Shown: positions 13,215 to 25,559 of the stretch, one piece after another
How positions within the stretch are numbered: the first letter of the stretch is position 1
How the letters are laid out: every line of letters starts with the position of its first letter
Assembly (NCBI GenBank): GCA_963402885.1
Contig: OY727102.1
Span: forward strand, 2,418,001 to 2,482,000
Reading direction: 5' to 3'
Source: Antedon bifida
Lineage: Eukaryota > Echinodermata > Crinoidea > Comatulida > Antedonidae
Length of the DNA: 64,000 nt
The notes under the pieces: generated by a model
What the model saw: the letters and a program-made list of their open reading frames with translations, nothing else
Told to the model about the DNA's origin: nothing
Databases searched by the model: none
Translations under genes and position numbers: made by a program

Positions 13215-14062
13215 TCCTGAAAAAAGGAAGCATTTATATTACTCCTACACAGTCTACGCTGTCAAACAATCTCTGAAAATCCTTAAAGCATGAATTTTTC
13301 CAAATATAATTAGTAAATGTTTTACTACCTTTCTTTGTATTTATTTACTTGAATAATTCTATAAAATTACAATTCTCTTTTATTCAACTATTTTGCTTTG
13401 TAGGAGTCTGATTGAGGCAAGTGTTTATGCATGACAGTAAAAAAAATGTTTATATTCCATGGCTGGTGTATGTGTTTGGCCAGATTTGAAAGATTTGCGT
13501 GATTTGAAGTTGTGCAAGTTACTTCAACATTTTGAAGAATTTCCTTACATAATATTGTGCAAGAAAAGTTGTTTAAATCATTCATGAAGGTTTATATCTT
13601 TTGTTTAATAAGACCTTGCTGCGCAATATGAATTGATTATGTGGAATTAAACGGGCCACAATGCATGCAATGCTCGTAAGAGATCGGAGAGAACCTGGAA
13701 GCAGAATCAGGGCCTATTAGGCTATTTATTTTCATCAGGGAAAAAAATGAAACTAGACCTAATACTAATAGACGGATGCCTATTCTATATACAAAAACTT
13801 GATTGTATAAAGTAAATAGGCCTCTCTCTAGGATACCTCTGGCCTGGGCTAGTAGGCCTCCTCTTGGCTAGCCGTCGTGGTGGCGGTGGCGCCCGTATAG
13901 GTAGGCCTAGGCCTAGTAGTAGTACGCCGTGGCCTACTCACTAGGTTGGCTGGTCGTGTGGTAGCTTACAGCTAGCCTACTTAATATTTACCTACAGAAC
14001 TTATACAATTATCGGTTTAGTTCGAAACTTTATATCATCAATTCAGTGTACCTAGGCCCTAC

Positions 14063-14296
14063 CTGGTAGATGCTAGGCTACTCTCAGTCTCACAAACAGA
14101 ACCAATCCGCTGCTGCTGGTGTACGTGTGTGTGTGTTTTTGTGAAAAATAAATCATCACATGACTGACACTTGAATGACCTCTCTCTGCTGACAGGTGAA
14201 AGGTCAAATAAGAAAAACAGCGTGTATAATGTGTCCAAATTTGCTATAAATTTCCTGTTATAACTTGCATTATAAACTTTAAAAAGATGGTTCAAA
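14063..14296. promoter_or_regulatory. Probable bidirectional promoter/5' UTR region between syntaxin and PEX3
   Basis: PEX3 begins at 14297 on the plus strand. The syntaxin start at 13214 on the minus strand needs an upstream non-coding exon, because AG lies directly before its first coding exon. A fair minus-strand donor (AG then GTAGGG) lies at 14062-14061. A second (A then GTAAGT) lies near 14310, inside PEX3 exon 1. If the first is used, both transcription starts fall within about 234 bp. No TATA box is obvious. This is inference from splice signals and gene orientation; no transcription start can be read directly. Confidence 0.4.
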
Positions 14297-17200
14297 ATGT
14301 TCACTTACTTAAAAGATTTCTTTAGAAGGCACAGACGAAAATTTGTGTTTGTTGGTGTTTTGTCAGCAGGTATTTAGCTTGCTAGGCCTAGTCTCTAGGC
14401 TAGAGACTAGAGATCTAGCTGCTAGGCCTACTGACTTATTTTTAGTTCATGCACTGCATGCAGTAGTAGTAGTAGAGTCAGTCGGTCAGTGTGGTGGTGG
14501 TTTTTAGGCTTACTTTTTAGGTAGGTCTCAGTAGTGGGCCTAACTAGGCGTAGAGGCCTAGTAGTATTACCCGGTCATTTTTTGCATCAATAATATTTAT
14601 AATTTATTATTCTAATTTTGTTTTTCTATTTAAATAAGCATCCGTATTTTTGTGGAAGTATGGTCAACAGCGATTAAAGGAATGGCAAGAACGTGAGGCT
14701 GCAGAGTGTTTGGCATTTGCCAGGAGACAACATCACTTTGACAGTAATCAACGCACCTGCAATATGACAGGTATTTATTACGTATTACGTTTTTTTATCG
14801 TTAAAATTAAATTAATCAAGATACTGTCTACATACCATATATTTGAATAAATCCCCCCCACCCCACCCTCGAATAAATACCTGCCCATAGAATTGTTTTG
14901 ACTCAAATAAATAAAAGCCCCATAATAATAATATTTTATTTATTTTTACACTCCTGGACACTTTTTTTGTGGAAAATGACAAAAACGTCATCAAATCATT
15001 ATTTCACTAAATTTGTTTTGTTTTAAATACATTTATTTTCATATTTCGTTTTTAGTTCTGTCGATGCTGCCTACAATAAGGCAAACATTACATAAGATGC
15101 TTGATTCAGATGATCTAACACAACAACTGAAAAACAGGTTTGTTTTTAGAAGAGAATGTTTTTGTTGAATCAATAGATCGAATGTACTAAATGATACTTA
15201 CAACATTTTAATTACCTACCCATATTGTATTTTTAATATTTTCTTTTTTAGACCGGCTAATAAACTTGAAATATGGGAACAATTAAAGATAATAAGTAAG
15301 TAAAATAAAAGTCTAAAGAGATTTATAAGACTGTTAAAATAATTAAAGATGTATTGTCCTCCTGAAAAAACAATTTTTTTGTTGAATATGTACTTTTATG
15401 TTACACAAGAGTTATTCACTTTTACCAAACAAAATGTTACCTTAAAAAACTATAATTTAAAGCACGAAATGTTTTTTTGTTAAATTGAACTGTTTATTTT
15501 TGCATGAAAGTGATTAACTTGATTAAAGCTGCTATTCAAAGTCTGATTTTATTATTCTTCATTTTTCATGATTTTGGGGGACAATACATCTTTAAATTAA
15601 AATAAATGCTATATGGCTTGATAGATAAGATAATGGGTGTACTGTTTTCACTTTGTACTTCAAGATTGAATATATTTAAACAGTATTTCGAGGATTCAAA
15701 GATAAATTTGCATTTCAAATTGATTGATTCAATTCAATTCAATTCAATTTATTTTCATAAGATACATCATTGTGAAATAATATTACAGTGTGTTTTTTTT
15801 TTTTTTTATAATTAGAATGCACTTATGCTGGAGAAACATAAATAAGCCCGGAGGGCTTTAAGGCTAGTTCCACCAGAAAAAAAAAAAATTCAAAAAGTAT
15901 ATATAATAAATGTTTCAAAAGTAGTCAATAAATAAATAAATGAAAATAAAATATGAATAAATAAATAACAAGAATAAAGAAAAAATAATAAACAATTTAA
16001 GCTACATACACAAGCACAACAAGACACAGGACAAAAACACGTGACAGAACGAGGACAGAAGGGACGAAGACGCTGGACAAGAGTTAAAAAACTGGGTTAG
16101 AGGATAACGACTGAATTCTTAGGGGAGATCGATTGAATACTTTGATACCAACGATGATTTGTAGCTAAACTTGAAGGATTCGAAAGAGCGGTTAGTTAGG
16201 GAGGTGTGAAAAGAATTCCATAAAATAGGGCCAGTGGATTTAATTGAGTTTCTTGCTGTGGAATGGTTATTGATTGGGATATATTTATTAGAGTTGCGGG
16301 TGTTATAATTGTGAACTTCGTTGTTTTTTGTAAAGAATCGGTTAAATGTGATCGGAAGTTTCTGATTACTAAATTTGTGCATGAACAAAGCAGTCTGTAA
16401 ATTATTTATGTCGAAGATGTTAAGAGTTTTTACTTTGTAGAAAAGGGGTTTGGAATGAGTGAGGTGTTGGGAATGGGTACAGATGCGGATCGCCTTTTTT
16501 TGTAGTTTAAAAAGTTTGTCAAGTCTTGTTGTTTCTGTGCTAGTCCATGGACAAAGTGTTTGGTGTTTAGAATGTGTGACAGCCCAAGCAATGTTGCAAT
16601 AATTAAGATGTGGCAGGATAAGGGTATTATAAAGGGAAAGTAAAATGTTTTGTGGGAAAGTGAATTTGAGTTTGTTTATTATACCTATAGATCGAGAGAT
16701 TGTGTTGGAAATTGTATTATTGAGTATTGATGAGATAAAAGATTTTTCAATTTACCATTTCAAATAAAAAATGTATCCAACATGTTTCTGAATGTTATGT
16801 TATACCAAAGAGGGCAGTGTACTGTACATATAAATGTATTTTACTTTGTAACCTATTTGTCTTTGTAGGCTTCAGTCGTCCAGTCGCTGCTGTGTATAGT
16901 TTGTGCATGGTGATTGTATTTCTAAGAGTTCAATTGAATGTTCTAGGTGGATATATGTACTTGGATAGTTTCCATGGTAACAATGGCACTGTAAGTCCTA
17001 ATGGGAGATATAAAATTATATTTGACTAAAATTTTAAGATATGATTATTATTCTCGTCACCCTAAAAATGATATATCATTTAGAGAAAATTATTATTCCA
17101 ATTTATTATTTGTCTAAATTGAAGAATTTACCAGAAATAATTAGTTAAAAAGATGTATTGTCCCCCAAAAACATGAACAATTAAGATCAATTATGTCAGA

Positions 17201-20200
17201 TTTAAATAGGTCATCTTTGTAGTTTTATAAGTTATTCACTTCTATGAAAAAAAAACAAACAAACAAAATTATTTCACTTATAAAAAGACAAAAGAAACAG
17301 TTAATTTTAACCAAAAACCATTGTCTGACAGACAATTTAAGTATTTTTGGCTTTAAATTACATTTTTTTAGGTAAAATTTTTTTTCGATCCAGTTTTTGG
17401 TTAAAGTGAATAACTATTACCTGACATTAGAATGGCATATTAAAAAAAATGTTTTTTAGGTGGAAAATATATCTTTAAAGATAACACGATTAACTCAAAT
17501 GAGAAAAAAAAGTCCATGTAAATGCATTTTGTATTACATTGTTAAAAGGGAATCTTTGTTTTTATAACCACAGACAGCGAGCCAATCACAGGCAACTCCT
17601 GAAATCCAAAAACAATACCTGGCAACCATTCAATATTTGATGGGAAAGGGTAAGTAGAATAGTCAACAAGTCTGTAATGCAAATTATTATAAAAATTAAT
17701 AGACATCCTCAACTAAATTATTGATAACTTATGAATAAATAATGAGGTTTCTCTGCTAAACTAATTATTTACTGTATGTTGTTATATATATATTGATGCT
17801 TCCTAAAGCTCTGTCTACACTATCAAACTTTATGTGACAAAAAAATGTTATGTGCCCATATATGGATGATGTCATATCACTACCATATTTGGGCACACTT
17901 TTGTTGTTAAACTAGTTTGATAGTGTGGACAGAGCTTTACACTTTACATTTTCAGGTATACAAGATATTGTTGCTGCCACTCAGCAAGCAGTTGAGCAAT
18001 GTATTGCAAAGTAAGCTTAGAATTAAGTAATAACATGAACACGCTGGTGGAATAGAGTTAAAGCTATGCAAGCTACTGTGTTTGGGGTTCACAGAATTAT
18101 ACGTCCTCCCTTTCCACCAATTGAATGAGAAACCAATGAATTAAGAAAGTGAGTTCATGCCCCTCTAAATGTACACGTTGATTACTACACTTAAAGGACA
18201 ACTTTACCGAGAACCATATTTTGACAACGTATATTGATATTATATGATTTCAGAACAATTGCGAGATTTACGATATCGTAACGCGCGCTCGCTGTACAGC
18301 CATCGTTAAGTGTGCTTAGCAAAATCTACCTCATCAGTTTTCACTGTTGTTAACATACAAGAGATAGGTACCCGTCATTTCAATTGCTAATTTGACCTGC
18401 ATTAGGCTGAAATTTGCCAAAATGTTTAGTCTGTTATGTTGAAGAAACACCTCAATATCCAGATTTGCAAAAGAAACAATAAAAAAATTCAACATTTAAA
18501 TTTTTTTAGAATTTATTTAAAAAGTATGCTTACTCAAAATCTGTGTGTTCTTTGTTCTTCAGTAATCATATTGCTTTCTTTTTTGTACAGAATGTCATTA
18601 AAAGAGAATCTACAGTTGCAGGATGTTGAGTGCATTGTGGGTAAAATTCGAAGGAAGCTTGAAATTTGGGATACAGATGGTATGTAGCTTAATTGTATGT
18701 GATCATAGCCTTGTAATTCGTTTAAATGACATTAATCAAGATTAAAGGTGTTCACAAATTGGTTCTTTTCTCCCAGATTTTGGTAACGGTACTACAAGTT
18801 TGACAAAATATTTTCTTCCTCCTGAGGATGAGCATGGTTTAACAGATAATGAACTTAAGTTAGATGATGTAACACTAGATGACCAAATAGAGAATATAGA
18901 AGACGCATGTTGTTTACCACAGAATGAATCCATGCTTCACAGGTTATCACAAGAAACAAGAGATATGATTGAAAGGTAAGCAGTTTGTCACAAAATATTT
19001 ATTGTGTCCAAAAAATATATGCGCAGCGTAGTTCATGTTGTTACCATTAAGTACTAAAGTTTGGTTTTCACTAGCGACGCAACATAACGCAACCTACGCA
19101 ACGTAAGAAAATGCCCTTCCAATCATTGTGTTTGCCCCCATCTGCGTGAAATCAAATCTGCGATGTTTAAAGCACTGTTCTGTCGTCGGTTCCCACTTGT
19201 GATTATGCAATACAGCACTTTGCGTGGATATGCCTCTGTGTTGCGTTCTAGTGGAAACCATGCTTTAGTGATATTTAATTTAAATTTTCTGGTTTTAGAA
19301 AAGCAAAAAATACAAAATGTTGAGTGAATCAAGGACTTAACTTGCTATGAAGTAGTTTCATGATAATTAATTATCTGTTTGGTTGTTTCTTTTCATGTTC
19401 TTGCTTACAATATTTTCTTGTATCTGTGTTTTTTCATTATTTTATGATGCTTACTGTACGTATGTATATATCTTACTTGTAATTTCTTCAGTTAGAAAAC
19501 AAATTAATGAAATAGCAAAATTAATTTATATTTTCTCTTTGTGTTCAGTGCTGATTTTTGCCTCGTATTGAATGCATGTTTGGACATCGCTTTCACACGT
19601 CTTATGGATAACATTGCCTGTAGTTTCAAACCTAAACCAGAGCAAAAACCTTTTGACGTATTATCAATAAGGTACTAGTCAAATTATAGTTACAATATAT
19701 TCATAAGTTTTCAAATACTTACAATCATTTCAAACCTTATTTTTATGTTTTAGTGAAGCAAAAGTAAAGTAGTTATGGTTTGTAAGATAATATACAAATG
19801 CCATGCAGGACAGAAATGCAGAAAAAAATTGATTGTATATACATTTATATGATACTAAACATTATTAACACTATAAGCATCATACAAGACTCTGCAGAGC
19901 TTTTACATAGTTTAAAGATCATTGTCATAGATTAAATTTATATGAAAATTTGATTCTGATTTTTGTTTTCTACATTATTATTTTAGTCCTTGTGATACGA
20001 ATCTACCACTTGCCAAATTGATACCGATCATGAATGGACAGATCCATTTCATTTGTGGGGACAGCCCTAATCACTTTGTGCAGGTAAGTCCATAATGCAA
20101 CACAAATGGACAGATCCATTTTATCTGAGGGACAGCCCTAATCACTTTGTATGTACATAATGGAACATAAATGGACAGATCCATTTCATCTGTGGGGACA

Positions 20201-20369
20201 GCCCTAATCACTTTGTGCAAGTATGTACATAATACAACATAAATGGACATAGTTTTAGTTATAAAAATAATTTTTGTAGGAACTATTGTTAATGGAATGC
20301 GTGAAGGACTTTGCCGCAAACGTATATGAAGCTTTCAGCCAATCAAAACAGAGCACTGCAATACCATGA
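14297..20369 (+). CDS. PEX3: PEX3 peroxisomal biogenesis factor 3, twelve exons, complete
   Basis: Exons: 14297-14369, 14639-14770, 15056-15137, 15252-15295, 16869-16990, 17574-17649, 17956-18010, 18591-18679, 18777-18975, 19549-19671, 19987-20083 and 20280-20369 (TGA 20367-20369). They total 1182 nt, 393 residues, with every phase consistent; human PEX3 has 373. PEX3 sits in the peroxisomal (and ER) membrane and docks PEX19 carrying newly made peroxisomal membrane proteins. The N-terminus [15 protein letters not shown] is followed by a hydrophobic anchor (about residues 16-32), then [17 protein letters not shown] and [11 protein letters not shown], a PEX3 signature. Later exons hold [38 protein letters not shown] with GGYMYLD, and a C-terminal [18 protein letters not shown] and [12 protein letters not shown]. 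Intron 4 carries a LINE fragment, intron 6 a MITE, and intron 11 two partial copies of exon 11. Head-to-head with the syntaxin gene. Confidence 0.96.
15343..15598. mobile_element. TTAA-flanked MITE, family B (PEX3 intron 4)
   Basis: Starts TTAAAGATGTATTGTCCTCC and ends GGGGGACAATACATCTTTAA. It contains GTTATTCACTTTTACCAAAC-type inner sequence shared with the copies at 17145, 29008 and 33490. TTAA at both ends fits a piggyBac-like target. Confidence 0.78.
15725..16745 (-). mobile_element. LINE fragment: reverse transcriptase C-terminus and 3' end (PEX3 intron 4)
   Basis: Reading the minus strand from about 16740 gives an open frame down to the stop at 16119. It holds [18 protein letters not shown], then KLFKLQKRAIRIC, then [14 protein letters not shown] and [12 protein letters not shown]. 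These are features of the thumb/C-terminal part of non-LTR reverse transcriptases. The 3' untranslated part runs to a short TTCAA-type repeat at 15725-15755, like the microsatellite tails of CR1/L2-type elements. The catalytic YxDD part is missing, so it is a 5'-truncated dead copy. Confidence 0.75.
17145..17479. mobile_element. TTAA MITE family B, copy 2 (PEX3 intron 5)
   Basis: Left end TTAAAAAGATGTATTGTCCC. The right end is decayed (GGAAAATATATCTTTAA). The core includes TAAGTTATTCACTTCTATGA and its complement GTGAATAACTA. Confidence 0.7.
17806..17937. mobile_element. TA-MITE family A, copy 9 (PEX3 intron 6)
   Basis: AAGCTCTGTCTACACTATCA to TGATAGTGTGGACAGAGCTT with TA flanks at 17804-17805 and 17938-17939. 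Ends about 20 bp before PEX3 exon 7, next to the acceptor tract. Confidence 0.87.
19062..19260. mobile_element. 199-bp inverted-repeat MITE (PEX3 intron 9)
   Basis: Left end TGGTTTTCACTAGCGACGCA, right end TTGCGTTCTAGTGGAAACCA. The ends are complementary over about 20 bp. Interior has no open frame of note. Confidence 0.6.
20034..20248 (+). repeat. Tandem partial duplication of PEX3 exon 11 end and donor
   Basis: The 3' part of exon 11 with its donor (from ATGGACAGATCCATTTCAT at 20034) recurs at 20106 and 20171, and a 5' stub lies at 20242; spacings are 72, 65 and 71 bp. Copy 2 has an in-frame TGA and a small deletion. Copy 3 keeps a donor-like CAA/GTATGT. Extending the exon past the true donor meets TAA within a few codons, so the copies are most likely non-coding. 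Confidence 0.85.
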
Positions 20370-21066
20370 AACAAAGCAGCTATGGCTACAAGCCAATCAA
20401 GTGAACTCAGATATTACAGCCAAACAAAATGGTATCAATATATCTGAAATGTATTTTAGGTTTAAGTTTTTGATAACAAACATTGATGTGGCCAGAACAA
20501 TGAATCATTTGTTGTCGATGTGTTATTATTCTACGCACACAATGTTACCGTTGGAAAACTAAATCACAACCCTTGGATGCTGTTTAATTGTCTTCCTATT
20601 ATTTAGGTTTTGTTGCGATGAAATTTATTTCTATAATTCAGTATACACGATGACGATAGACGCATTCATTTGTATTCCCAATATTCTGCTATGTTTAAGC
20701 TAGATGGTTAAGCAATGCATATCTGACCAAGTGTAGCATGCAGATGATCTCTTTTAAATGTTATAAATGTGATATATCGTAGTGATAAAAGTCCTTGCAG
20801 CCTGTCAGAATCAGCACACACACTATGCACAGTTTAGTCATAATTATTTTTCAATTATGGAAAGTGAAGATTATATTTCGTATAAGAAAGATATAATATT
20901 TCATAAATGCATTATTGTCACTTGAAAATGACAAAAACTAAAATTTAACACGATTATTTTTAAACAACAACATCGTTAAGAATATTATATACTATTGATT
21001 TTAATTTATTAAATTCTTGATTAATGAGAACAAAAATAAAAACATTTTTTATCAACACAATTGTAT

Positions 21067-21220
21067 AAAACTCTGTCTACACTATCAAACTTTATGTGAT
21101 GTGCCCAAATATAAACATGATGATTTCATAACACTACCATATTTGGGCATATCACCACCATATTTGGGTACATCACACTTTTTTTGTCAAACTAGTTTCA
21201 TAGTGTAGACAGAGCTTAAG
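21067..21220. mobile_element. TA-MITE family A, copy 10 (downstream of PEX3)
   Basis: Ends AACTCTGTCTACACTATCAA and TTTCATAGTGTAGACAGAGC, with a typical core. Confidence 0.85.
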
Positions 21221-21255
21221 ATAACCTTTTAAACTTCATTTTATACTAATTACTG

Positions 21256-21475
21256 GAGCCTTAGCTTGGTGGTTAACATGCTTGCCTTCCAACCCCAAGG
21301 TCCAGGGTTCAATCCTGACCTAGTGCCAGGTTGTAACGCACGACTCTTTCAACTCCACTCCCTAAGCCTCAGATGAGACTTAGTTTATAAGCACGATAAA
21401 TTATAATTAATAGTTTATCCGTCCTGTAATTGGCGAGTTACTCGCTGTTGGATGAATAAAAAATAAAAAAACAAC
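21256..21475 (+). mobile_element. tRNA-derived SINE
   Basis: A-box-like TTAGCTTGGTGG (21261) and B box GGGTTCAATCC (21305-21315) at tRNA spacing. A non-tRNA body (CGTCCTGTAATTGGCGAGTT) follows and it ends in an A-rich tail with AATAAA-like repeats. This is the layout of a pol III-transcribed, LINE-dependent SINE. Confidence 0.7.
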
Positions 21476-22117
21476 CACAAAATCTTTCTTATAATGATGA
21501 TAATAATCAAGGTAAGCCTACCAGATTATAAGCAAATTAACATAATAATGTACAAATTGTTTAATTGTTTATGTTGAAATGAAGTATTTGCAATAAAAGT
21601 AATGAGACAAAAAAAGCACAAAACTGTTTATAACCTGGTACAGTATAACATATATAATAATATGAATACAAAGGTGATAATTAATTTGATTTCTGTTGCG
21701 CAATAGTACAATCGAGAACTTAGTGTTGTTCTGCCGAGAGTCGCTATCCACTCGAATTTGAATAAAAAATCACGAAAACCCCAGTGGACAGCTGTAATTG
21801 TTCCAGGTTCGAATCTCAGTTTGCGGTGTAGAATTTCTTCTATTCTTATGTATTTAAGTTATGAATACATACTTATATGAATATAGAAACCCATTACAAA
21901 CTAGACTTAGGCCTGTTTCCATTAGGTTCATGTATATTAATGCCCATGCCATATTGATTCAGATGACACCTATTTCAAACAAAATAATTTTAATTTAATT
22001 TTCTTTATGATTTAGTTATAAATCAACAGTAGATATAATGTACATCTTTTAGAATAAAAAACAACTTTTTAAAAATGAAAATATGTTTTGATTTTACTCC
22101 TATTATAGATTGAATAT

Positions 22118-23026
22118 TTAAATTTTCTCATGAATTTCAGTTGGTTCCTTGTTTTTTTTTTCAAACCTGGTTGGTTTAGTTTCAATACAGTGAACGATCT
22201 TCAAAAATCCTTGCTGAAATTCACTGAAAGCCATGGCGTAAATAAATGGATTGATTGTTAAATTCAAAGCGAATAATAGAAACAGTATTTCAGAAATAAT
22301 ATGATCAATACATGAACACAAGTGATCAATTAGAAAACATATATAGCATGGCGTAACTGTTATATAATACACTGCGATAACCACAAGAAGAGTTGATAAA
22401 AGATGTGTTTTTCTACCATCGTTGTGGTGTGGTTGTGATGATGGCCTACCAACTGCTGATCTTCTGAATAGCTTCCATAATATACGTCCGTAACAGTATG
22501 TCATAGTTGTGGTAGGTAAGAACCAACCGAGAACTGATGAAATCAGAAGAGACAATGTGTCCACTTTAGTGACTTTTACAATTTCGATAATATCCACAAT
22601 GACACCGATTAATCCCGGTAGATATGGAATTATAAAAGAAATATACAACATCGTTTTCTTTAATGATTTGTGTCGACGATAAACATACGGATGTACGACG
22701 GCAATATATCGCTCTATTGTTATTACAACCAGATTGTATGAAGATGTTACTGTTATATACCAGAATGTAATTGTTAATAGACTTTCAGTTTCAGAGTTAT
22801 AACGAGGATTACAACCAATAAAAACAGTGAGCGCTATAGAACCTACCAGATCAATGACAGACTGATGAAGTAACAACTTGATTGAAAAAGACTTCTTAAA
22901 ACTTCTGTAGTAAACAAACACAAAAATGACTAACAAGTTTGCAACGATACCAATACTACTTACAACAGCGCCGGTGACAATAGTAAATATATCAAGTCCT
23001 TCTGATGAGTTTGAAGAACAATTCAT
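22118..23026 (-). CDS. Rhodopsin-like GPCR 1, single coding exon, 302 aa
   Basis: Seven-helix class A receptor, orphan. Start ATG 23026, stop 22118. The N-terminus is short with two N-glycosylation sites (N2, N6). TM1 has the GxxxN signature (N30), TM2 has LLHQSVIDL (D59), TM3 ends in E-R-Y (105-107) followed by IAVVHP. TM6 has TVTP instead of CWxP, and TM7 has NPFIY (259-263). Extracellular loop 3 has CSC (237-239). It lacks the usual TM3-start cysteine (serine at the aligned place) and any cysteine in loop 2, so the canonical disulfide is absent. Residues 166-219 (TM5 to TM6 with intracellular loop 3) are identical to GPCR 2, and TM1-TM2 nearly so. Ligand and tissue cannot be inferred. Confidence 0.93.
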   Translation of the reverse strand: MNCSSNSSEGLDIFTIVTGAVVSSIGIVANLLVIFVFVYYRSFKKSFSIKLLLHQSVIDLVGSIALTVFIGCNPRYNSETESLLTITFWYITVTSSYNLVVITIERYIAVVHPYVYRRHKSLKKTMLYISFIIPYLPGLIGVIVDIIEIVKVTKVDTLSLLISSVLGWFLPTTTMTYCYGRILWKLFRRSAVGRPSSQPHHNDGRKTHLLSTLLVVIAVYYITVTPCYICFLIDHLCSCIDHIISEILFLLFALNLTINPFIYAMAFSEFQQGFLKIVHCIETKPTRFEKKNKEPTEIHEKI

Positions 23027-23238
23027 CGTTTATACTCCATAAGTTGATACTTTTTGATATAGAAGGGTGTACGACAACTTATACAAGAACTATTTCTGTC
23101 AAATATCAGAATAACATACTGTTCTCACTTAGCCGCCCTACTGATACCTTGTTGGATCAAAAGAAAGTAGTTTATTTCTATTTCTGACCTCACCGATAAA
23201 GTTCCGACACTTTTATGTATCAAAGTTGCTTCTATTTT

Positions 23239-23330
23239 TAGTCGCGTGCAACGCGACTCTACAGCTCACTATGTCGGTCGGTAAACACTAACTTGAGCAC
23301 GCGACTGCAGCCATCTATATGGCCTTGTTG
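23239..23330 (+). repeat. GTCGCG/GGTC repeat family D, copy 1
   Basis: Runs from TAGTCGCGTGCAACGCGACT through GTCGGTCGGTAAACACTAAC to GCACGCGACTGCAGCC and ATGGCCTTGTT. About 92 bp, with an internal self-complementary head (GTCGCGT...ACGCGAC). Confidence 0.75.
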
Positions 23331-24130
23331 ACTCACACTTTTCTGTATCTCTTTCTAATCTAAGCTTGGTTGGCGTTATATAAGTGTATTTAAAAACCAC
23401 TGATAATAGTAAATGCTGTAAATCTCTATAATGCTTTGTATTTCAATTACAAAAATATACTGTACCAATAAATTATTTAATACTTCACACATATGTGTAC
23501 AGCCACATCAAAACCAGGCACTTGGTGAAATATTTTTTTTTTAGTTATTACTATAATTATATTACTCACAATATATCCTTCAAAATGGTGTTTGGATCAT
23601 TTAAATCAAGCAAATATTCCCAGAGTTATAGCAATAAATGTATATAGCATTTATACAACAATTTACTTTTAATTACTGAGTAATTAACAGTCAAAGTTTA
23701 ATGACAAATCAGACAGGAAGTTGCCCCATGCTGTTACAGATTGAACAATTAACACCTTAGCAACACTACCTTCTTGATAAACAATCATTCTGAAATTTGG
23801 CACACCTGTTCAATATAGTGTTTTCTGATATTCCTGAAAATTTCATCAAAATCCGAGGTGGTTATCATAGTTAATTATGACGATTACAAAATACCACTAA
23901 TTTACGTAAACTCTGTCAAATTCATTTATAATAGTGTAGTGTAAGAATAATACAGTAGGCCTACTAGTAGGTATTCAGAAGATTTCCTTAGCTTATTATT
24001 AGTTCTGAACAAATTTAAAAAAAAACAGCAAACATTTTATTAATGAACTTTATTCAATTTTATTTCTCTTTTTACTTTATTTTATCTGCTTTTTATTCAA
24101 AATGGCGCAGGGCACACAATGTCTCTCGTT

Positions 24131-24640
24131 TCTGGTCGGCAAAATTCAGTTACCAGTATTTTATTTGTGAGTGATTTGTATTGCACTTGTTTTTACTGTG
24201 AATGTTATGTAATACATCTATTGTTGAACCAGCACCTGGCCTGATCATGACAGATAGCCACACCCGATAGCTTGAACAATGTTTTTAAGCATGATGAATA
24301 ACGTAAAATTTAGCCAAGGTACCAGTATTTTATTTGTGAGGGATTTGTATTGTACTTGTTTTTACTGTTGTTAATGTTATGTAATACATCTATTGTTGAA
24401 CCAGCACCTGGCCTGATCATGACAGGTAGCCACACCCGTTAGCTTGAACAATGTTTTTAAGCATGATGAATAACGTGAAATTTAGCCAAGGTACCAGTAT
24501 TTTATTTGTGAGGGATTTGTATTGTACTTGTTTTTACTGTTTATGTTTCGCAAAATATCCATTTATTGACAGGTACACACAATCCCCACACACCCGGCCC
24601 ATCATTGGCATTTTAAGCATAATGAAATTTAACCAAATTA
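24131..24640 (+). repeat. Tandem array, about 170-bp unit, about three copies
   Basis: ACCAGTATTTTATTTGTGAG recurs at 24152, 24321 and 24493 (periods 169 and 172). The first two units are highly similar throughout (CCAGCACCTGGCCTGATCAT); the third diverges after about 60 bp. An open frame crossing it (24451-24660) is incidental. Confidence 0.85.
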
Positions 24641-25559
24641 AAATAAATAAAATAGCCTAGTAAGTAAAGCATTGCAGGAGGCTTATTATACTATAGAGAT
24701 GAAAATTCTATCTTATTTAAATTGGGCTAGGCCTAGGCCTTGTTATTACTAGCTAGCTAGGCCTATGCCATGCAGCCTATCTAGGCTAGTAGCCCAACGT
24801 AGTAGTACTGTAGTAGGCCTAGGCTTATTAGTAGAGTCAGGTCTAGCCTAGGCCTAGTCAACTCTTACGATAAATAACTTAGCTAGGCCCTTTACTTTAG
24901 TAAGTACACGTCACTTTAGTATTACTGTGTACAGTACTTAGATGAACTAAAAATATATTTTCCTCGACGAGCGTGTACTAGCATAAGATTTTGTTGACCT
25001 GGAATTTTCCATGCTGGATGGGTCATGTGACAAAATTAAACCAATCAAATCGCTTCTTTCAGCGTGTTCGTAGCAACAAGGCCGTTTTTGTTTACACTAA
25101 AGGGTTCTATAAAATCGGTTTTTATTGGTCTATATCGTACAATCTGTGACATCATTCGTTTATTTTTAGATTCATGAAAAAAATACCTATCGAATGATAC
25201 CAAGCTTTCAGGGGTTATCTACAAAACTACGGCATAGGAATGACGAAAATAACTGCTTTTTTGTAACGAATTACCTCGTTCTTTCAATCGAAACACGAGG
25301 ATAGAGGTTCAGATTTATGTAATTTTTACCACCTTTCCATTTGAATTAGTTAATAAGGCATATATTTTTGAAATCTACGGTAAATTTCCTATCAGATAAT
25401 GGTAAAAAAACAAAACGGTCAAAATATGAGTTTCACACATTCAAATGCATTTTACACAAATCCCTATCTAGCGACAAGCGCCTGGTTTTGATGTGGCTGT
25501 ACACATATACGGGTAAATTATTAAACGGCTGTTGTGTTATTCTAATTACTTAGTATTTT

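Larger units (their letters stand above)
20370..22117. other. Tail-to-tail intergenic region, PEX3 / first GPCR
   Basis: Contains the PEX3 3' UTR, MITE A copy 10, a tRNA-derived SINE and a second B-box-like relic near 21804 (GGTTCGAATCTC). No other gene recognised. Confidence 0.6.
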
